From positions 62,001 to 126,000 of the forward strand of contig JAZKYY010000004.1 of the NCBI GenBank assembly GCA_045612365.1: a stretch of 64,000 nt of DNA, written 5' to 3'. How positions within the stretch are numbered: position 1 is the stretch's first letter; every line of letters begins with the position of its first letter. A program made the position numbers and the translations under genes. Origin of the DNA: RGIG9608 sp045612365. Lineage in GTDB: Bacteria; Bacteroidota; Bacteroidia; Bacteroidales; Paludibacteraceae. The notes under the pieces were generated by a model that saw only the letters and a list, made by a program, of their open reading frames with translations, did not search any database and had not been told where the DNA came from. Positions 16,353-26,841 of the stretch are shown here, piece after piece.

Positions 16353-18143
16353 ATGATGAAAAATTATCCAAAAATTGGTATTCGTCCTACGATTGATGGT
16401 CGTTGGGGTGGTGTGCGCGAATCGTTGGAAGAGCAAACGATGGCAATGGCACATGCAGCAGCAGATTTGATATCTTCTACTTTGAAGTATCACGATGGAA
16501 CTCCAGTTCAGTGTGTGATTTCGAATACCACAATCGGTAGTGGAGCTGAAGCAGCAGCTTGTCATGAACAGTTTTCTACAGAAAATGTTGTAGCAACACT
16601 TACTGTAACTCGTTGCTGGTGCTATGGTACAGAAACGTTCGATATGGATCCTAATACGATTAAGGCTATTTGGGGTTTCAACGGAACAGAAAGACCTGGG
16701 GCAGTATATTTGGCAGCAGTTTTGGCAGCTCATGCACAACGCGGATTGCCAGCTTTCTCTATTTACGGACATGATGTTCAGGATATTGATGATATATCGG
16801 TGCCAGATGATGTGGCTGAAAAAATTATAAAATTTGCGCGTGCGGCAATTGCTGTAGGACAAATGAAGAATAAAGCATATGTCAATTTGGGTGGTATATC
16901 AATGGGTATTGCAGGATCGTATTGCGATGCATCTATTTTGCAAAAATACCTAGGCTTACGTGCTGAATGGGTCGATTTGACAGAAATACTTCGTCGTATA
17001 ACATTGGAAATTTATGACCACGAAGAGTATGAAAAAGCTTTGGCATGGATTAAGAAAAACTGTACCGAAGGTTTTGATAAAAATGAAGGTAAGAACTTCC
17101 CAGAAGTGATTAAAAAATCTAAAGTTATTCCTGCTGATAAGGATTGGGAATTTATTGCAAAATTCACCATCATTGTAAATGATATTTTGCACGGTAACAA
17201 GAAGTTAGCTGAAATGGGTTGGAAAGAAGAGGCTCTTGGACGCAATGGTGTAGTTGGAGGATTCCAAGGACAACGTATGTGGACAGACTGGTTGCCAAAT
17301 GCTGACTTTACCGAATCATTATTGGCTTCGTCGTTCGACTGGAATGGCAAAAAAGCTCCTTTCCCATTTGCTACCGAAAATGATACTTGTAACGGTATAG
17401 CAATGCTTTTTGGAACATTGCTTACTGGTAAAGCTCCATGTTTCCACGATGTTAGAACATATTGGAGTCCAGAAGCTACTAAAAGAGTAACAGGAAAGTC
17501 TCTTGAAGGCAAAGCAGAAAACGGAATTATTCACCTTATCAATTCTGGCGCAACAGCAATGGATTGCACCGGTGCTGCTCAAAATGAAAATGGAGAGGGA
17601 GTGATGAAAGAATGGTGGAATATGACCGAAAAAGATATTGATGCTTGCTTGAAGGCAACAGATTGGTGTCGTGCCGATTATGAATATTTCCGTGGTGGAG
17701 GTTTTTCGTCACACTTCAAAACAATGGCTGAAATGCCAATGACGATGATTCGCTTCAATATTATTGATGGCGTGGGTCCAGTGTTGCAAATTGCAGAAGG
17801 ATATAGTTGTTCTTTGCCAGATGAAGTTCATCAAAAATTGGATCAACGCACCGACCCTACTTGGCCAACTACTTGGTTTGCTCCACGTTTGACAGGTCAC
17901 GGATCGTTCAAAGATGTTTATTCGGTAATGGCAAATTGGGGTGCTAACCACGGCGTAACAGTTCACGGACATGTGGGTGCTGAGGTTATTACGTTGGCAT
18001 CGATGTTGAGAATCCCTATCACAATGCACAATGTACCAGAAGAAAAAGTGTTCCGTCCGCATTCTTGGGCTGCTTTTGGAACTGAAAATACAGAAGCTGC
18101 CGATTACAAAGCATGCGAAACTTATGGACCACTTTACAAATAA
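16353..18143 (+). CDS. fucI: L-fucose isomerase
   Basis: FucI converts L-fucose to L-fuculose, the first step of fucose breakdown, using Mn2+. The 596-residue protein matches Escherichia coli FucI closely along its length: [30 protein letters not shown] (PCWCYG in E. coli), [24 protein letters not shown] and [10 protein letters not shown]. The metal ligands are expected at the conserved Glu/Asp/His of the C-terminal half ([13 protein letters not shown], and the final HGHVGAEV). Two ATGs lie in tandem at 16353 and 16356. fucO follows 43 bases later. FucK and FucA, needed to reach lactaldehyde, are not in the window. D-arabinose isomerase activity is also known in this family. Confidence 0.96.
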   Translation: MMKNYPKIGIRPTIDGRWGGVRESLEEQTMAMAHAAADLISSTLKYHDGTPVQCVISNTTIGSGAEAAACHEQFSTENVVATLTVTRCWCYGTETFDMDPNTIKAIWGFNGTERPGAVYLAAVLAAHAQRGLPAFSIYGHDVQDIDDISVPDDVAEKIIKFARAAIAVGQMKNKAYVNLGGISMGIAGSYCDASILQKYLGLRAEWVDLTEILRRITLEIYDHEEYEKALAWIKKNCTEGFDKNEGKNFPEVIKKSKVIPADKDWEFIAKFTIIVNDILHGNKKLAEMGWKEEALGRNGVVGGFQGQRMWTDWLPNADFTESLLASSFDWNGKKAPFPFATENDTCNGIAMLFGTLLTGKAPCFHDVRTYWSPEATKRVTGKSLEGKAENGIIHLINSGATAMDCTGAAQNENGEGVMKEWWNMTEKDIDACLKATDWCRADYEYFRGGGFSSHFKTMAEMPMTMIRFNIIDGVGPVLQIAEGYSCSLPDEVHQKLDQRTDPTWPTTWFAPRLTGHGSFKDVYSVMANWGANHGVTVHGHVGAEVITLASMLRIPITMHNVPEEKVFRPHSWAAFGTENTEAADYKACETYGPLYK

Positions 18144-18186
18144 AAGAGTTAGGTTTTGTTGAACTTAGTTTACAAAAAGAGAAAAA

Positions 18187-19341
18187 ATGATACATAGATT
18201 TATATTGAATGAGGTTTCTTATTTTGGAGCAGGAAGCCGTAGTGTATTGCCTCAGGAGATTGCTCGTTTAGGATTGAAGAAAGCATTTGTGGCAACGGAT
18301 AAGGATTTGATAAAATTTGGTGTTGCTGACAAGGTACTTGATGTGTTGCGCGAGGCAAACATTCCGTTTGAGGTGTTTAGCGACATCAAACCAAACCCAA
18401 CGGTGAGTAACGTGAATGCTGGGGTAAAGGCATTTGCCGAATCGGGTGCTGATTTTATTTTGGCTATTGGTGGAGGTTCATCTATTGATACTTCTAAGGC
18501 AATAGGTATTATTACGAACAATCCGGAGTTTGCTGATGTGGTGTCGCTCGAAGGTGTGGCTCCTACAAAGAAAAAATCGGTACCAATCATTGCTTTGCCA
18601 ACTACTGCGGGAACTGCTGCTGAGGTAACTATCAATTATGTGATTACCGATGAAGAAAATCAGAAAAAAATGGTTTGTGTTGACCCAAATGACATTCCAG
18701 CAATAGCAATTGTAGATGCAGAATTGATGTACACTTTGCCAAAGAGTTTGACTGCTGCAACAGGTATGGATGCGCTTACTCATGCTATTGAAGGTTTGAT
18801 AACTAAAGGTGCTTGGGAAATGAGTGATATGTTTGAATTGAAAGCTATTGAAATGATTGCTCGTTACCTCGAAACTGCAGTGAAAGAACCAAGTAATGAG
18901 GAAGCACGCAATGGAATGGCTGTGGCTCAATATATCGCAGGAATGGCTTTTTCGAACGTAGGTTTGGGTGTTGTTCATGGAATGGCACATCCTATGGGTG
19001 CAATTTTTGATATTCCTCACGGAGTGGCCAATGCATTGCTTTTGCCTACCATAATGGAATACAATATGCCTGCTGCGCTCGATAAGTATGTGCAAATAGC
19101 TAAAGCAATGGGTGTTTATTGCAGTTCGATGACAACAGAACAAGCAGCTCAAGCAGCTGTTGATGCGGTGAAACAACTTTCTATCAATGTGGGTATTCCA
19201 CAGCATTTGACAGATTTGGGTATTAAAGAAGAGGATCTTCCTCGACTTTCAGAAGCAGCTTTTGCTGATGTATGTACGCCCGGAAATCCACGTGAGGTTT
19301 CGGTAGAAGCAATTTTTGAGTTGTACAAAAAAGTACTTTAA
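18187..19341 (+). CDS. fucO: Lactaldehyde reductase (iron-dependent alcohol dehydrogenase)
   Basis: FucO reduces L-lactaldehyde, produced from fuculose 1-phosphate, to 1,2-propanediol, regenerating NAD+ under anaerobic conditions. The 384-residue protein is strongly similar to E. coli FucO: the NAD-binding GGGSSIDTSKAIG loop, NPEFADVVSLEG, PTTAGTAAEVTINYVITDEE, and the iron-site histidines in VHGMAHPMGA and DIPHGVANA. It is paired with fucI, so both are probably induced together on fucose. It ends 21 bases before a strong terminator, which itself almost touches the CRISPR array. Confidence 0.95.
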   Translation: MIHRFILNEVSYFGAGSRSVLPQEIARLGLKKAFVATDKDLIKFGVADKVLDVLREANIPFEVFSDIKPNPTVSNVNAGVKAFAESGADFILAIGGGSSIDTSKAIGIITNNPEFADVVSLEGVAPTKKKSVPIIALPTTAGTAAEVTINYVITDEENQKKMVCVDPNDIPAIAIVDAELMYTLPKSLTAATGMDALTHAIEGLITKGAWEMSDMFELKAIEMIARYLETAVKEPSNEEARNGMAVAQYIAGMAFSNVGLGVVHGMAHPMGAIFDIPHGVANALLLPTIMEYNMPAALDKYVQIAKAMGVYCSSMTTEQAAQAAVDAVKQLSINVGIPQHLTDLGIKEEDLPRLSEAAFADVCTPGNPREVSVEAIFELYKKVL

Positions 19342-19362
19342 TCTATAAACTTTTGTTGATTG

Positions 19363-19399
19363 TTCCCCTCATTCGTATAGAGTGAGGGGAATTTTTTTT
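19363..19399 (+). terminator. Terminator of fucI-fucO, abutting the CRISPR array
   Basis: TTCCCCTCA (19363-19371) pairs perfectly with TGAGGGGAA (19383-19391) and is followed by eight T. Only six bases separate the T run from the first CRISPR repeat. Confidence 0.9.
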
Positions 19400-19405
19400 G
19401 TTTGT

Positions 19406-19910
19406 GTTGTGACTTGCTTTTAAATTTGTATCTTTGAACTATCAAACACATCTTCTTAAGGTGGCTATATTCCTCAGTCCTGTTGTGACTTGCTTTTAAA
19501 TTTGTATCTTTGAACTATCAAACACATCATTAATGTTTTGTGAGTCTTACTCGTGGGTGTTGTGACTTGCTTTTAAATTTGTATCTTTGAACTATCAAAC
19601 ACATCGATACGGAAGAGAAATACATTTGGCTGAAGTTGTGACTTGCTTTTAAATTTGTATCTTTGAACTATCAAACACATCACCACCAAGATTACTACAG
19701 TGCCAACGGCGTTGTGACTTGCTTTTAAATTTGTATCTTTGAACTATCAAACACATCTCGGCAAAAGTGTAACTATCTGGCTTTGTGTTGTGACTTGCTT
19801 TTAAATTTGTATCTTTGAACTATCAAACACATCAAACAAAACGCTCTAAACGAAAGAGAATTTGTTGTGACTTGCTTTTAAATTTGTATCTTTGAACTAT
19901 CAAACACATC
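19406..19910 (+). CRISPR. Type II-C CRISPR array, 7 identical 47-bp repeats and 6 spacers
   Basis: Seven identical 47-bp repeats begin at 19406, 19482, 19559, 19635, 19711, 19787 and 19864. Each starts GTTGTGACTTGC and ends CAAACACATC. The six spacers are 29 or 30 bp (19453-19481, 19529-19558, 19606-19634, 19682-19710, 19758-19786, 19834-19863). Repeat bases 1-24 are complementary to the anti-repeat at 24901-24924, fixing the crRNA strand as plus, towards the convergent cas genes. Repeat bases 2-4 (TTG) and 24-31 (TATCTTTG), 19 bases apart, match the Bacteroidetes promoter. A terminator (19983-20025) lies beyond the last repeat. No repeat is degenerate, so the older end cannot be told from repeat decay. 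Confidence 0.98.
19407..19436 (+). promoter_or_regulatory. Putative promoter inside each CRISPR repeat (first copy shown)
   Basis: Within the repeat, TTG (19407-19409), nineteen bases and TATCTTTG (19429-19436) match TTG-N19-TAnnTTTG. The same element recurs in all seven repeats. Predicted starts fall about repeat base 36-40, a few bases before the spacer. Confidence 0.5.
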
Positions 19911-19982
19911 ACGATTCTTGTAAACTATTATAGAACAGTAATTTGTGAGGTGTTTTAGGAAATAAAAATCAAAGTGTTTGAT
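19911..19982. other. AT-rich flank of the array, possible adaptation leader
   Basis: Seventy-two AT-rich bases between the last repeat and the terminator contain no gene or clear promoter. With the other end of the array blocked by the fucO terminator, this is the only non-coding flank long enough to act as an integration leader. That role is inferred from position only. Confidence 0.25.
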
Positions 19983-20025
19983 AAACGGATTTGCTTTTTT
20001 ACAGAGTAAATCCGTTTTCTATTTT
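19983..20025 (+). terminator. Terminator of the CRISPR array transcript
   Basis: AAACGGATTT (19983-19992) pairs perfectly with AAATCCGTTT (20008-20017), followed by a T-rich stretch on the plus strand. It sits 72 bases after the last repeat and nine bases before the convergent cas2 stop, so it may also protect cas2 mRNA. Confidence 0.7.
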
Positions 20026-20033
20026 TTGGACTT

Positions 20034-21299
<1,266 letters not shown>

Positions 21300-21303
<4 letters not shown>

Positions 21304-24300
21304 ATTTCTGTTATTTTGCCTGTTATACTTATGTGGACTTTATGAGGTAGTAATTTTTGTAGTGCTCCAAGGCTGCTAATCCAATAGACAGCCTTTTTTT
21401 GTTGTGATTTGTGTAAGTTGAATTTTGGTTTTCCGTTTTCATCAAGATATTTATCATCTGTTTGGGTTTCGATGTGTTTCCTAAAGACGTATGCTCCCGA
21501 TGAGACTTTTTGTATTCTATATAGATAATTAGTTAATGTTACATAATCTTCTTTCTGCATAGCATCTTGGTAAAGTTCTTCGTCCATTCCAAGAATGAAC
21601 ATTTCGTTTTGCTGCATTGAGAACTTGAATTTCCAAGAAGCAGATGGAGGTAATTGATTTAAGAACGCTTGTGGCATTTTCATTTTATTGGATACATTGT
21701 CCCAAACGTCTGCAGTGTTTGTAATAATAGTAGGTATGCCATACTTTTTGCGTTCCACTGCGTGCCAAAATGTAACGACGTGTTCTTGGAGTTTCCCGTT
21801 TTCATCTTCGTATATAGCAACGTGGTGATTGTTGCCCGGTTTTACAAATGCAATGGGTTCATTTTGCTCGTTGTAGCGAACAGGAACAGTTGAGTTGAGT
21901 CCTGTATAACATCTTACACTTCGGATTTCTCTACCTTGATGGTCGTATATTGGTTCAGTAAAAGCTTTTTCAGGTTTACCATCAAATTGCTGAAGTCTAT
22001 TGCGTAAAATATCACGTATTCGTTTATCAACTACAAAGTTTACATCTTTTAGACCGATACTTGCAAGTTTATATTTAATTACGATTTCTTGTTTTTTTGT
22101 TTCACTATTTTGTATGCATCCATATACACTTTCTTCACTCAGAGCTCCTCGAGGAATGATAATTCCACGTTGAACACAAATGCGTTTTCCTCCTTTTCTG
22201 ATATATCGTTTACCTATGCTAGCCACACGTTTTCCGCTTTTGAATGATACTGCAATGCCTTCTACTACTTGTTCTACTTCGGCAGTGGAGAAGTGAGGTT
22301 GCATTTTTATGTAACGTTCAAGAAGGGTTAGTCGTTGGCGAGTTTCTTTGTTCTGCTTGTTATCAGAAAAAGAACTAAATGAAACGTCTTTGAGAGAGTT
22401 AAGGTTGTTGATGCGTTGTATGTATCCTTGTTTAGTACAAGCAATAGTCAATGCGTCAACGGCGTGATGACGATGATCCATCCGTTTAGTCCAACCTGCA
22501 ATTCGCTCTACTTCTATCTTTTTGCCATTTATCTCACGCTCAACCATTTCAGTTAGACCAGCATTTTTATAACGATTAAAATTGAGAGTGTGTAGTACTT
22601 CGTCCCATCCCCAAAGGTGGCGAATAAAGTCAGTGATGCTACCACTTGTTGAATATACATTGTAGCAAATGGTTTGCAATATTTCTTTGGCTTTTTTTGC
22701 GATATATTGACTCTCTTTTAGCTGACGCTCAATGAAATCGGTTGGTAGTTCAGTTGAAGGTAAAAGTAAATTTTTGCGTTTTGTTTTTGATATTTTGTTT
22801 TTATTAAACAAATCATCTATACGCTCAATGTAAGCATTGAAAACTCCTTCGCTTTTTGTTCTCATATAATCGTATGCCGTACGATTGTTTTTGTCGTTGT
22901 TACATTCTCTACAAGAACAAACTTTATTAGAGAAGCTATCGTCAAAAAGTACAGATCGTGGAATGATATGTTCAACTTCAACACCTGACCCTAGCAGGAA
23001 CTCTTTTGCACTTACTGTCTTTCCGCAATAGATGCAAATGTGTTCACTCTCTTCCCACATTTTGTATTTTTGAATACGTGAGCGTGTAGGAGTAAGTCTA
23101 TATTCTTCTTTTATTCGATTGGCGATTCTTTCATTTTCTTTTTGATTCTTGTTAATGGCTTTAGAAGTTGATTCTCGCTCTTCTTTGTTTTGTTTTAATT
23201 CGCGTGCAAGTTCAACACGAATTTCATCGAATCTGCCATGTTCATCCATTAGAGCATTAACTAGGTTTACTAGTTGATTCAATATTTTTTCTACAACAGG
23301 TTGACGAAGTTCACCTTTTTTTATTGGCAGTAACTTTTCTGCAAGTTGACGAGCTTCGTTTTGCTCTTTAGTTGGAGTGACGTCATTATATCCAGCCATT
23401 AACTTTGCTTCATGATATTGAATGCCATCTTGTAAGTAAGGTAGTATCTTACGAATAGCTCGAGAAGATTTGTTGCTATAGCCAGCTTTAACAAAATCTA
23501 TTTGACATAGGTCATTAATTACTTCCTCTTTTGTGATTTTAAATTTGTTTTTAAGCGTACGATGTAACTCTTCGATATTTGAGATTGAATAGAGAGCGTG
23601 CCACAATTCGTAAAGAGGTTGTTTTTCAAAAATAGAATCAATAAATTTTCTTTCAAAGATTTCTCCAGTTTCAGGATTAACAACTTCTAAACTATTAACT
23701 ATTAAGTTAAATTGTAGAAGGTGTTTGTATTCTTGATGGTTTTTTAAAATTTTGTTGATAGCACAATATGTTGTATTTCCTTGAAGTCCGTTGCCGTTTA
23801 CTGCTTTTCCTAATTGCCAATCTTTACTTTTAATGCCAAGAATGTTTTTTAGGTCAGTGGCTTTTAACTTCTCGTTGGTATTCATAAAGTCAAAAATAGC
23901 TTGCTTCTGTTCTTGGGTAATGTGTAAAGTGTCATTTACTTTATTTTGAATATTTAAGTTGTTTATGCTTTCCCAAATCTTACAAACTTGAAAGAGTGGA
24001 GAGGTGCGTGGAGCTACTTTTGGTGCACAATTTATAGTGCTTTCACCTTTTTTAATTTCAAATCGTTCCAATTCACAACGATTAACCAAATGTTTGCAAG
24101 ATTTTAGTGGTCGTTGGTGAAAAATAATATAATTACGAATATGTTCAATAATATCATCCGTTAGCGTTTCGGGGTAAAATTGTTTTTGGCAATTCATTAT
24201 GGTGTCATATTCCTCCATATATGCTATGCGTGGGAAAATGCGGTCTTTGCATCGATATGCAGGGTTGTTTTTAATACCATTATAAAGAAATTGTCCAATG

Positions 24301-24815
24301 GTAATTTTTTGTTCGTTAATCTCTTTATGTCGTTCCAATATTTGAGTTACATATGCACCTTGTTTTTTATCTCCATAGTCTGATTTTATGGTACGATAAC
24401 CCCTCTTTTGGTTAATATGACAAAGTACACGACCTAATTCGGTTAATGAAATTTGTTCATTTGTGGCTTTAGCTCTTAATTCCCACAATTGAAGTTTTGA
24501 TAGTTTTAGAGAACTGCCATTATACATTCCTAATTGGGATAGTTTTTCTAATAATAGTGCTTTACGTAGTTGATATCGGTCATATCCTTTGCGTTGTGTT
24601 CTTTTTTGTGTTCTTTCTGAATTTCTTGTTAGAGCTTGTCCGTTTGAAAATTGCTTACTTTCGTCAGTGGAAAGTGGTATAATACGGCTTCCTATTGCAA
24701 TAATTTTATCTTTTGTATAAAGATTTTCTTTAGATAAAATTTCTTTACTATGTTCTTCAATAATAGCCCAACCTATACTAGATGAACCTAAATCTAATCC
24801 CAATATACGTTTCAT
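21300..24815 (-). CDS. cas9: CRISPR-associated endonuclease Cas9, type II-C
   Basis: Cas9 uses a crRNA:tracrRNA duplex to find and cut both strands of matching DNA. This 1171-residue protein has all nuclease residues intact: RuvC-I Asp8 (LGLDLGSSSIGWA), RuvC-II Glu535 (IRVELARELK), HNH His616 (VEVEHIIPRS) and RuvC-III His784/Asp787 (HHAVDALTIA). An arginine-rich bridge helix (SERTQKRTQRKGYDR) lies near residues 66-80. The HNH domain is framed by two CxxC pairs (Cys594/597, Cys635/638), a probable zinc site. The length fits compact II-C enzymes. A TAATTTTG box lies about 30-37 bases upstream on its strand. The tracrRNA gene is divergent, starting some 85 bases away. Confidence 0.98.
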
Positions 24816-24863
24816 ATATGTATGTTTAAAATCAAATGAGTATCACAAAATTACGTATAAAAA

Positions 24864-24896
24864 TTTGGAAAATATAAGAAATATGTAATACATTTG
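24864..24896 (+). promoter_or_regulatory. Promoter of the tracrRNA gene
   Basis: TTTG at 24864-24867, twenty-one bases, then TACATTTG at 24889-24896 matches the Bacteroidetes promoter. A start 5-8 bases downstream would coincide with the first base of the anti-repeat. Confidence 0.6.
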
Positions 24897-24900
24897 TCAC

Positions 24901-24986
24901 ACAAATTTAAAAGCAAATCACAATAAGGATTATTCCGTTGTGAAAACATTCAAGTGCGGGAAGGCTATGCTGACTCGCCTTTTTTT
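24901..24986 (+). ncRNA. tracrRNA
   Basis: Bases 24901-24924 form the anti-repeat: of 24 positions facing repeat bases 1-24, 22 pair by Watson-Crick rules, one is a G.U and one a C.A mismatch opposite repeat base 8. Next come CACAA (24919-24923) and TTGTG (24938-24942), which can close a small stem-loop around GGATTATTCC, and then a final hairpin (GCGGG with CTCGC, or AAGGC with GCCTT) followed by seven T ending at 24986. Length is about 85 nt. It sits upstream of cas9 and reads away from it, ending just before the convergent DUF4294 gene. Confidence 0.88.
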
Positions 24987-24991
24987 GTGGT

Positions 24992-25600
24992 TTATAGTTG
25001 CCCAGATTCTACAAGGAGAATGATTCTCTCTACCATTTTGTCTTTTTCGCTGGAGGTAACATCGAAGTCGCTTTTTAGGTCGGCTCCAAGTAGGCGTGCA
25101 AAACCTTGCCAAAAGGCAGCTACAAATCCGCCTCTATAGGATTTTATGAGTGAGTAGGAAGTTTGGTCGCACTCTCTATCAATGAGTTGGATAAGCAGTT
25201 TTCCTTGCGAAAGTGTAAATTTCTTCATATCTCCTTCGTAGGTTTTGAAGATGTCTTTTTCCAACTGCTTCATGTATTTTTTTCGGTCTTTTTCTTTAGG
25301 GATTTTCATTAGCGTATCGTTAGTTTCGGCTAAAATTTTTCCTACAACTTTGGCATAAGGGAGTACTTTTTTGACGTTGTAAACTGTTTTCCAATAGAAT
25401 TTTTCTTGACGTTTGTTTTTGAATTTTTCAGGCGGAAAAACATATACAGTGCGCAAAATAATGTGAGGAATCGTATCGTTGCCTTTTACGACCATTCGGC
25501 AAAGAACACCTTCCGTTTGTTTGTTTTTTTCTTCGGCAAATGAGTGTAGCGAAAAAAACAAACAAAGTAGTAACAGCGTGTATTTTACCAAAGATGACAT
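24992..25600 (-). CDS. DUF4294 family exported protein
   Basis: This protein, about 202 residues with the start chosen here, matches the Bacteroidetes DUF4294 pattern: a signal peptide, VVKGNDTIPHIILRTVYVFPP, a charged helix with WKTVYNVKKVLPYAKV, then TYEGDMKKFTLSQGKLLIQLIDRECDQT and a Trp/Gly-rich AAFWQGFARLLG near the end. Function is unknown; the family is widespread and probably periplasmic. The ATG at 25600 gives a canonical signal peptide; another ATG at 25633 would add eleven residues and cannot be excluded. It converges on the tracrRNA gene and diverges from the LEA14-like lipoprotein. Confidence 0.85.
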   Translation of the reverse strand: MSSLVKYTLLLLCLFFSLHSFAEEKNKQTEGVLCRMVVKGNDTIPHIILRTVYVFPPEKFKNKRQEKFYWKTVYNVKKVLPYAKVVGKILAETNDTLMKIPKEKDRKKYMKQLEKDIFKTYEGDMKKFTLSQGKLLIQLIDRECDQTSYSLIKSYRGGFVAAFWQGFARLLGADLKSDFDVTSSEKDKMVERIILLVESGQL

Positions 25601-25674
25601 CGTTGACAAAAATAGTAATTTTTGTGTTTTCATTTGAGCTAAAAAGTCATTAAGCAATGAAAGAAAAAAATATT

Positions 25675-25682
25675 TATCTTTG
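25675..25682 (+). promoter_or_regulatory. -7 box TATCTTTG of the LEA14-like gene
   Basis: TATCTTTG lies 24 bases before the start codon at 25707. It is the same octamer as in the CRISPR repeat and upstream of parC and trpS. Confidence 0.45.
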
Positions 25683-25706
25683 CCTTAACAGTAAAAATAA
25701 GTACTT

Positions 25707-26306
25707 ATGAATTTGAGACGTAAAATCAATTTATTGCTATTTTTCTTTTTGACTTTGGGCTTTTCGGGGTGCTCTTTGCTTCAAGGTTTTTCTAATGCTA
25801 TTAGTATGAAAGATTGTAACTACTCTTTCAACCGAGTTTCTGATATAGAAGTAGCAGGTTTTTCGGCCGATACGCAGTTTTCATTTTTGGATGTTGCAAA
25901 AATAGTAGCATTGCTGAGTGGTGGTGCAGAATCGATTCCTTTGTCGATGAACGTAGTTCTGGATGTGGAAAATCCAAACACCAAAGATGCAGGATTTGAA
26001 AAGTTGGACTATGTTCTCAATATCAACAATGTTGATTTGCTGTCGGGGCAGTTGACAGAATCTTTTTTGGTATCAGCAGGATCAAAAAGTCAGTTGCCCG
26101 TGAATTTGAGTGTGGATCTTCTGACCCTGCTTAGTGGTGATAGCAAAGAACCTGTAGTGAAAATTGTGAAAAATATTTTGGGGCTTACTGAAGAATCTTC
26201 AAAAGTGCAGTTGAAGATAAAACCTACCATCAAAATTGGTCAGCGAGAACATCAGGTTGCTTCCTATATTCCAATTGATTTTGTGGTTGGTGGTCAAGAA
26301 AAATAG
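25707..26306 (+). CDS. LEA14-like lipoprotein
   Basis: A 199-residue lipoprotein (signal ending FSGC, cysteine at residue 22). The middle region, with SMNVVLDVENPNTKDAGFEKLDYVLNINNVDLLSGQL, has the strand pattern and the VxNPN motif of LEA14/WHy domains, which in bacteria are found in envelope proteins of mostly unknown role. A small central insertion (LLTLLSGDSKEP) is hydrophobic. Its own TATCTTTG box and a 106-base gap to the next gene suggest separate transcription from the dksA-lspA group. Confidence 0.75.
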   Translation: MNLRRKINLLLFFFLTLGFSGCSLLQGFSNAISMKDCNYSFNRVSDIEVAGFSADTQFSFLDVAKIVALLSGGAESIPLSMNVVLDVENPNTKDAGFEKLDYVLNINNVDLLSGQLTESFLVSAGSKSQLPVNLSVDLLTLLSGDSKEPVVKIVKNILGLTEESSKVQLKIKPTIKIGQREHQVASYIPIDFVVGGQEK

Positions 26307-26398
26307 TGAGAGGAGTTATTGGCTTGAATTTTGTGATAAAAAACGAAAAGTTTTTTATTTCGAGAAATAAATATTATTTTCGCAATCAGTAAATGAAA

Positions 26399-26406
26399 AA
26401 AAGGAG
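26399..26406 (+). promoter_or_regulatory. Strong Shine-Dalgarno sequence before the DksA-like gene
   Basis: AAAGGAGG lies six bases before the ATG at 26413. Such sequences are rare in Bacteroidota, and few other starts here have one, so this gene may be translated at an unusually high rate. Confidence 0.55.
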
Positions 26407-26412
26407 GAAAAA

Positions 26413-26790
26413 ATGGAAGAAAGAACAAGATATTCGGATGCAGAATTGGAAGAATTCAAAAAAATAGTTTTGGAAAAACTTGCTAGCGCACAAAGTTACT
26501 ACGACGAGTTACGTGCAAGTATGGCCAATACTTACGGTAACGATACTACCGACACGGCACCAAGTTTTAAGGTGCTTGAAGAGGGTGCATCTACGCTTTC
26601 GAAAGAAGAAATTGCTCAACAAGCACAGCGACAAATGAAGTTTATTCAGCATTTGCAAGCGGCTTTGGTTCGTATTGAGAATAAAACTTATGGAATTTGC
26701 CGTGAAACCGGAAAGTTGATTCCTAAAGAGCGATTAAAAGCAGTGCCTCACGCAACGCTAAGCATTGAAGCAAAGCAAAATAGAAAATAA
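26413..26790 (+). CDS. TraR/DksA-family protein lacking the full zinc site
   Basis: A 125-residue cytoplasmic protein. The N-terminal half is a coiled coil (LEEFKKIVLEKLASAQSYYDELR and a second helix with IQHLQAALVRIENKTYG), and the C-terminal segment YGICRETGKLIPKERLKAVPHATLSIEAK is the DksA zinc-finger fold. DksA proteins bind RNA polymerase and modulate stable-RNA and amino-acid promoters with ppGpp. Here only one of the four zinc-ligand cysteines remains (in GICR); a form with reduced cysteines is common in this phylum. It lies upstream of lspA, matching a dksA-lspA-DUF4296 order I know from other Bacteroidales. Confidence 0.9.
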   Translation: MEERTRYSDAELEEFKKIVLEKLASAQSYYDELRASMANTYGNDTTDTAPSFKVLEEGASTLSKEEIAQQAQRQMKFIQHLQAALVRIENKTYGICRETGKLIPKERLKAVPHATLSIEAKQNRK

Positions 26791-26805
26791 TTAGAAACAA
26801 AAAAA

Positions 26806-26838
26806 TGAACCTTTCTTTTCTTAGGAAAGGTTTTTTGT
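26806..26838 (+). terminator. Terminator-like hairpin between the DksA-like gene and lspA
   Basis: AACCTTTC (26808-26815) pairs with GAAAGGTT (26825-26832), followed by a run of T. The run ends five bases before the lspA ATG, so lspA depends on read-through or on a nearby promoter. Confidence 0.7.
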
Positions 26839-26841
26839 GTG

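Noticed and set aside
16338..16862. A 174-codon open frame antisense to fucI, rich in Cys, Arg and Ser
   Set aside because: It is a shadow of the well-conserved fucI codons; composition is typical of antisense frames.
24829..24853. A TAATTTTG box on the minus strand as a cas9 promoter
   Set aside because: The -7 box fits but no TTG lies at the right distance upstream, so it was not listed as a separate feature; it is mentioned only under cas9.
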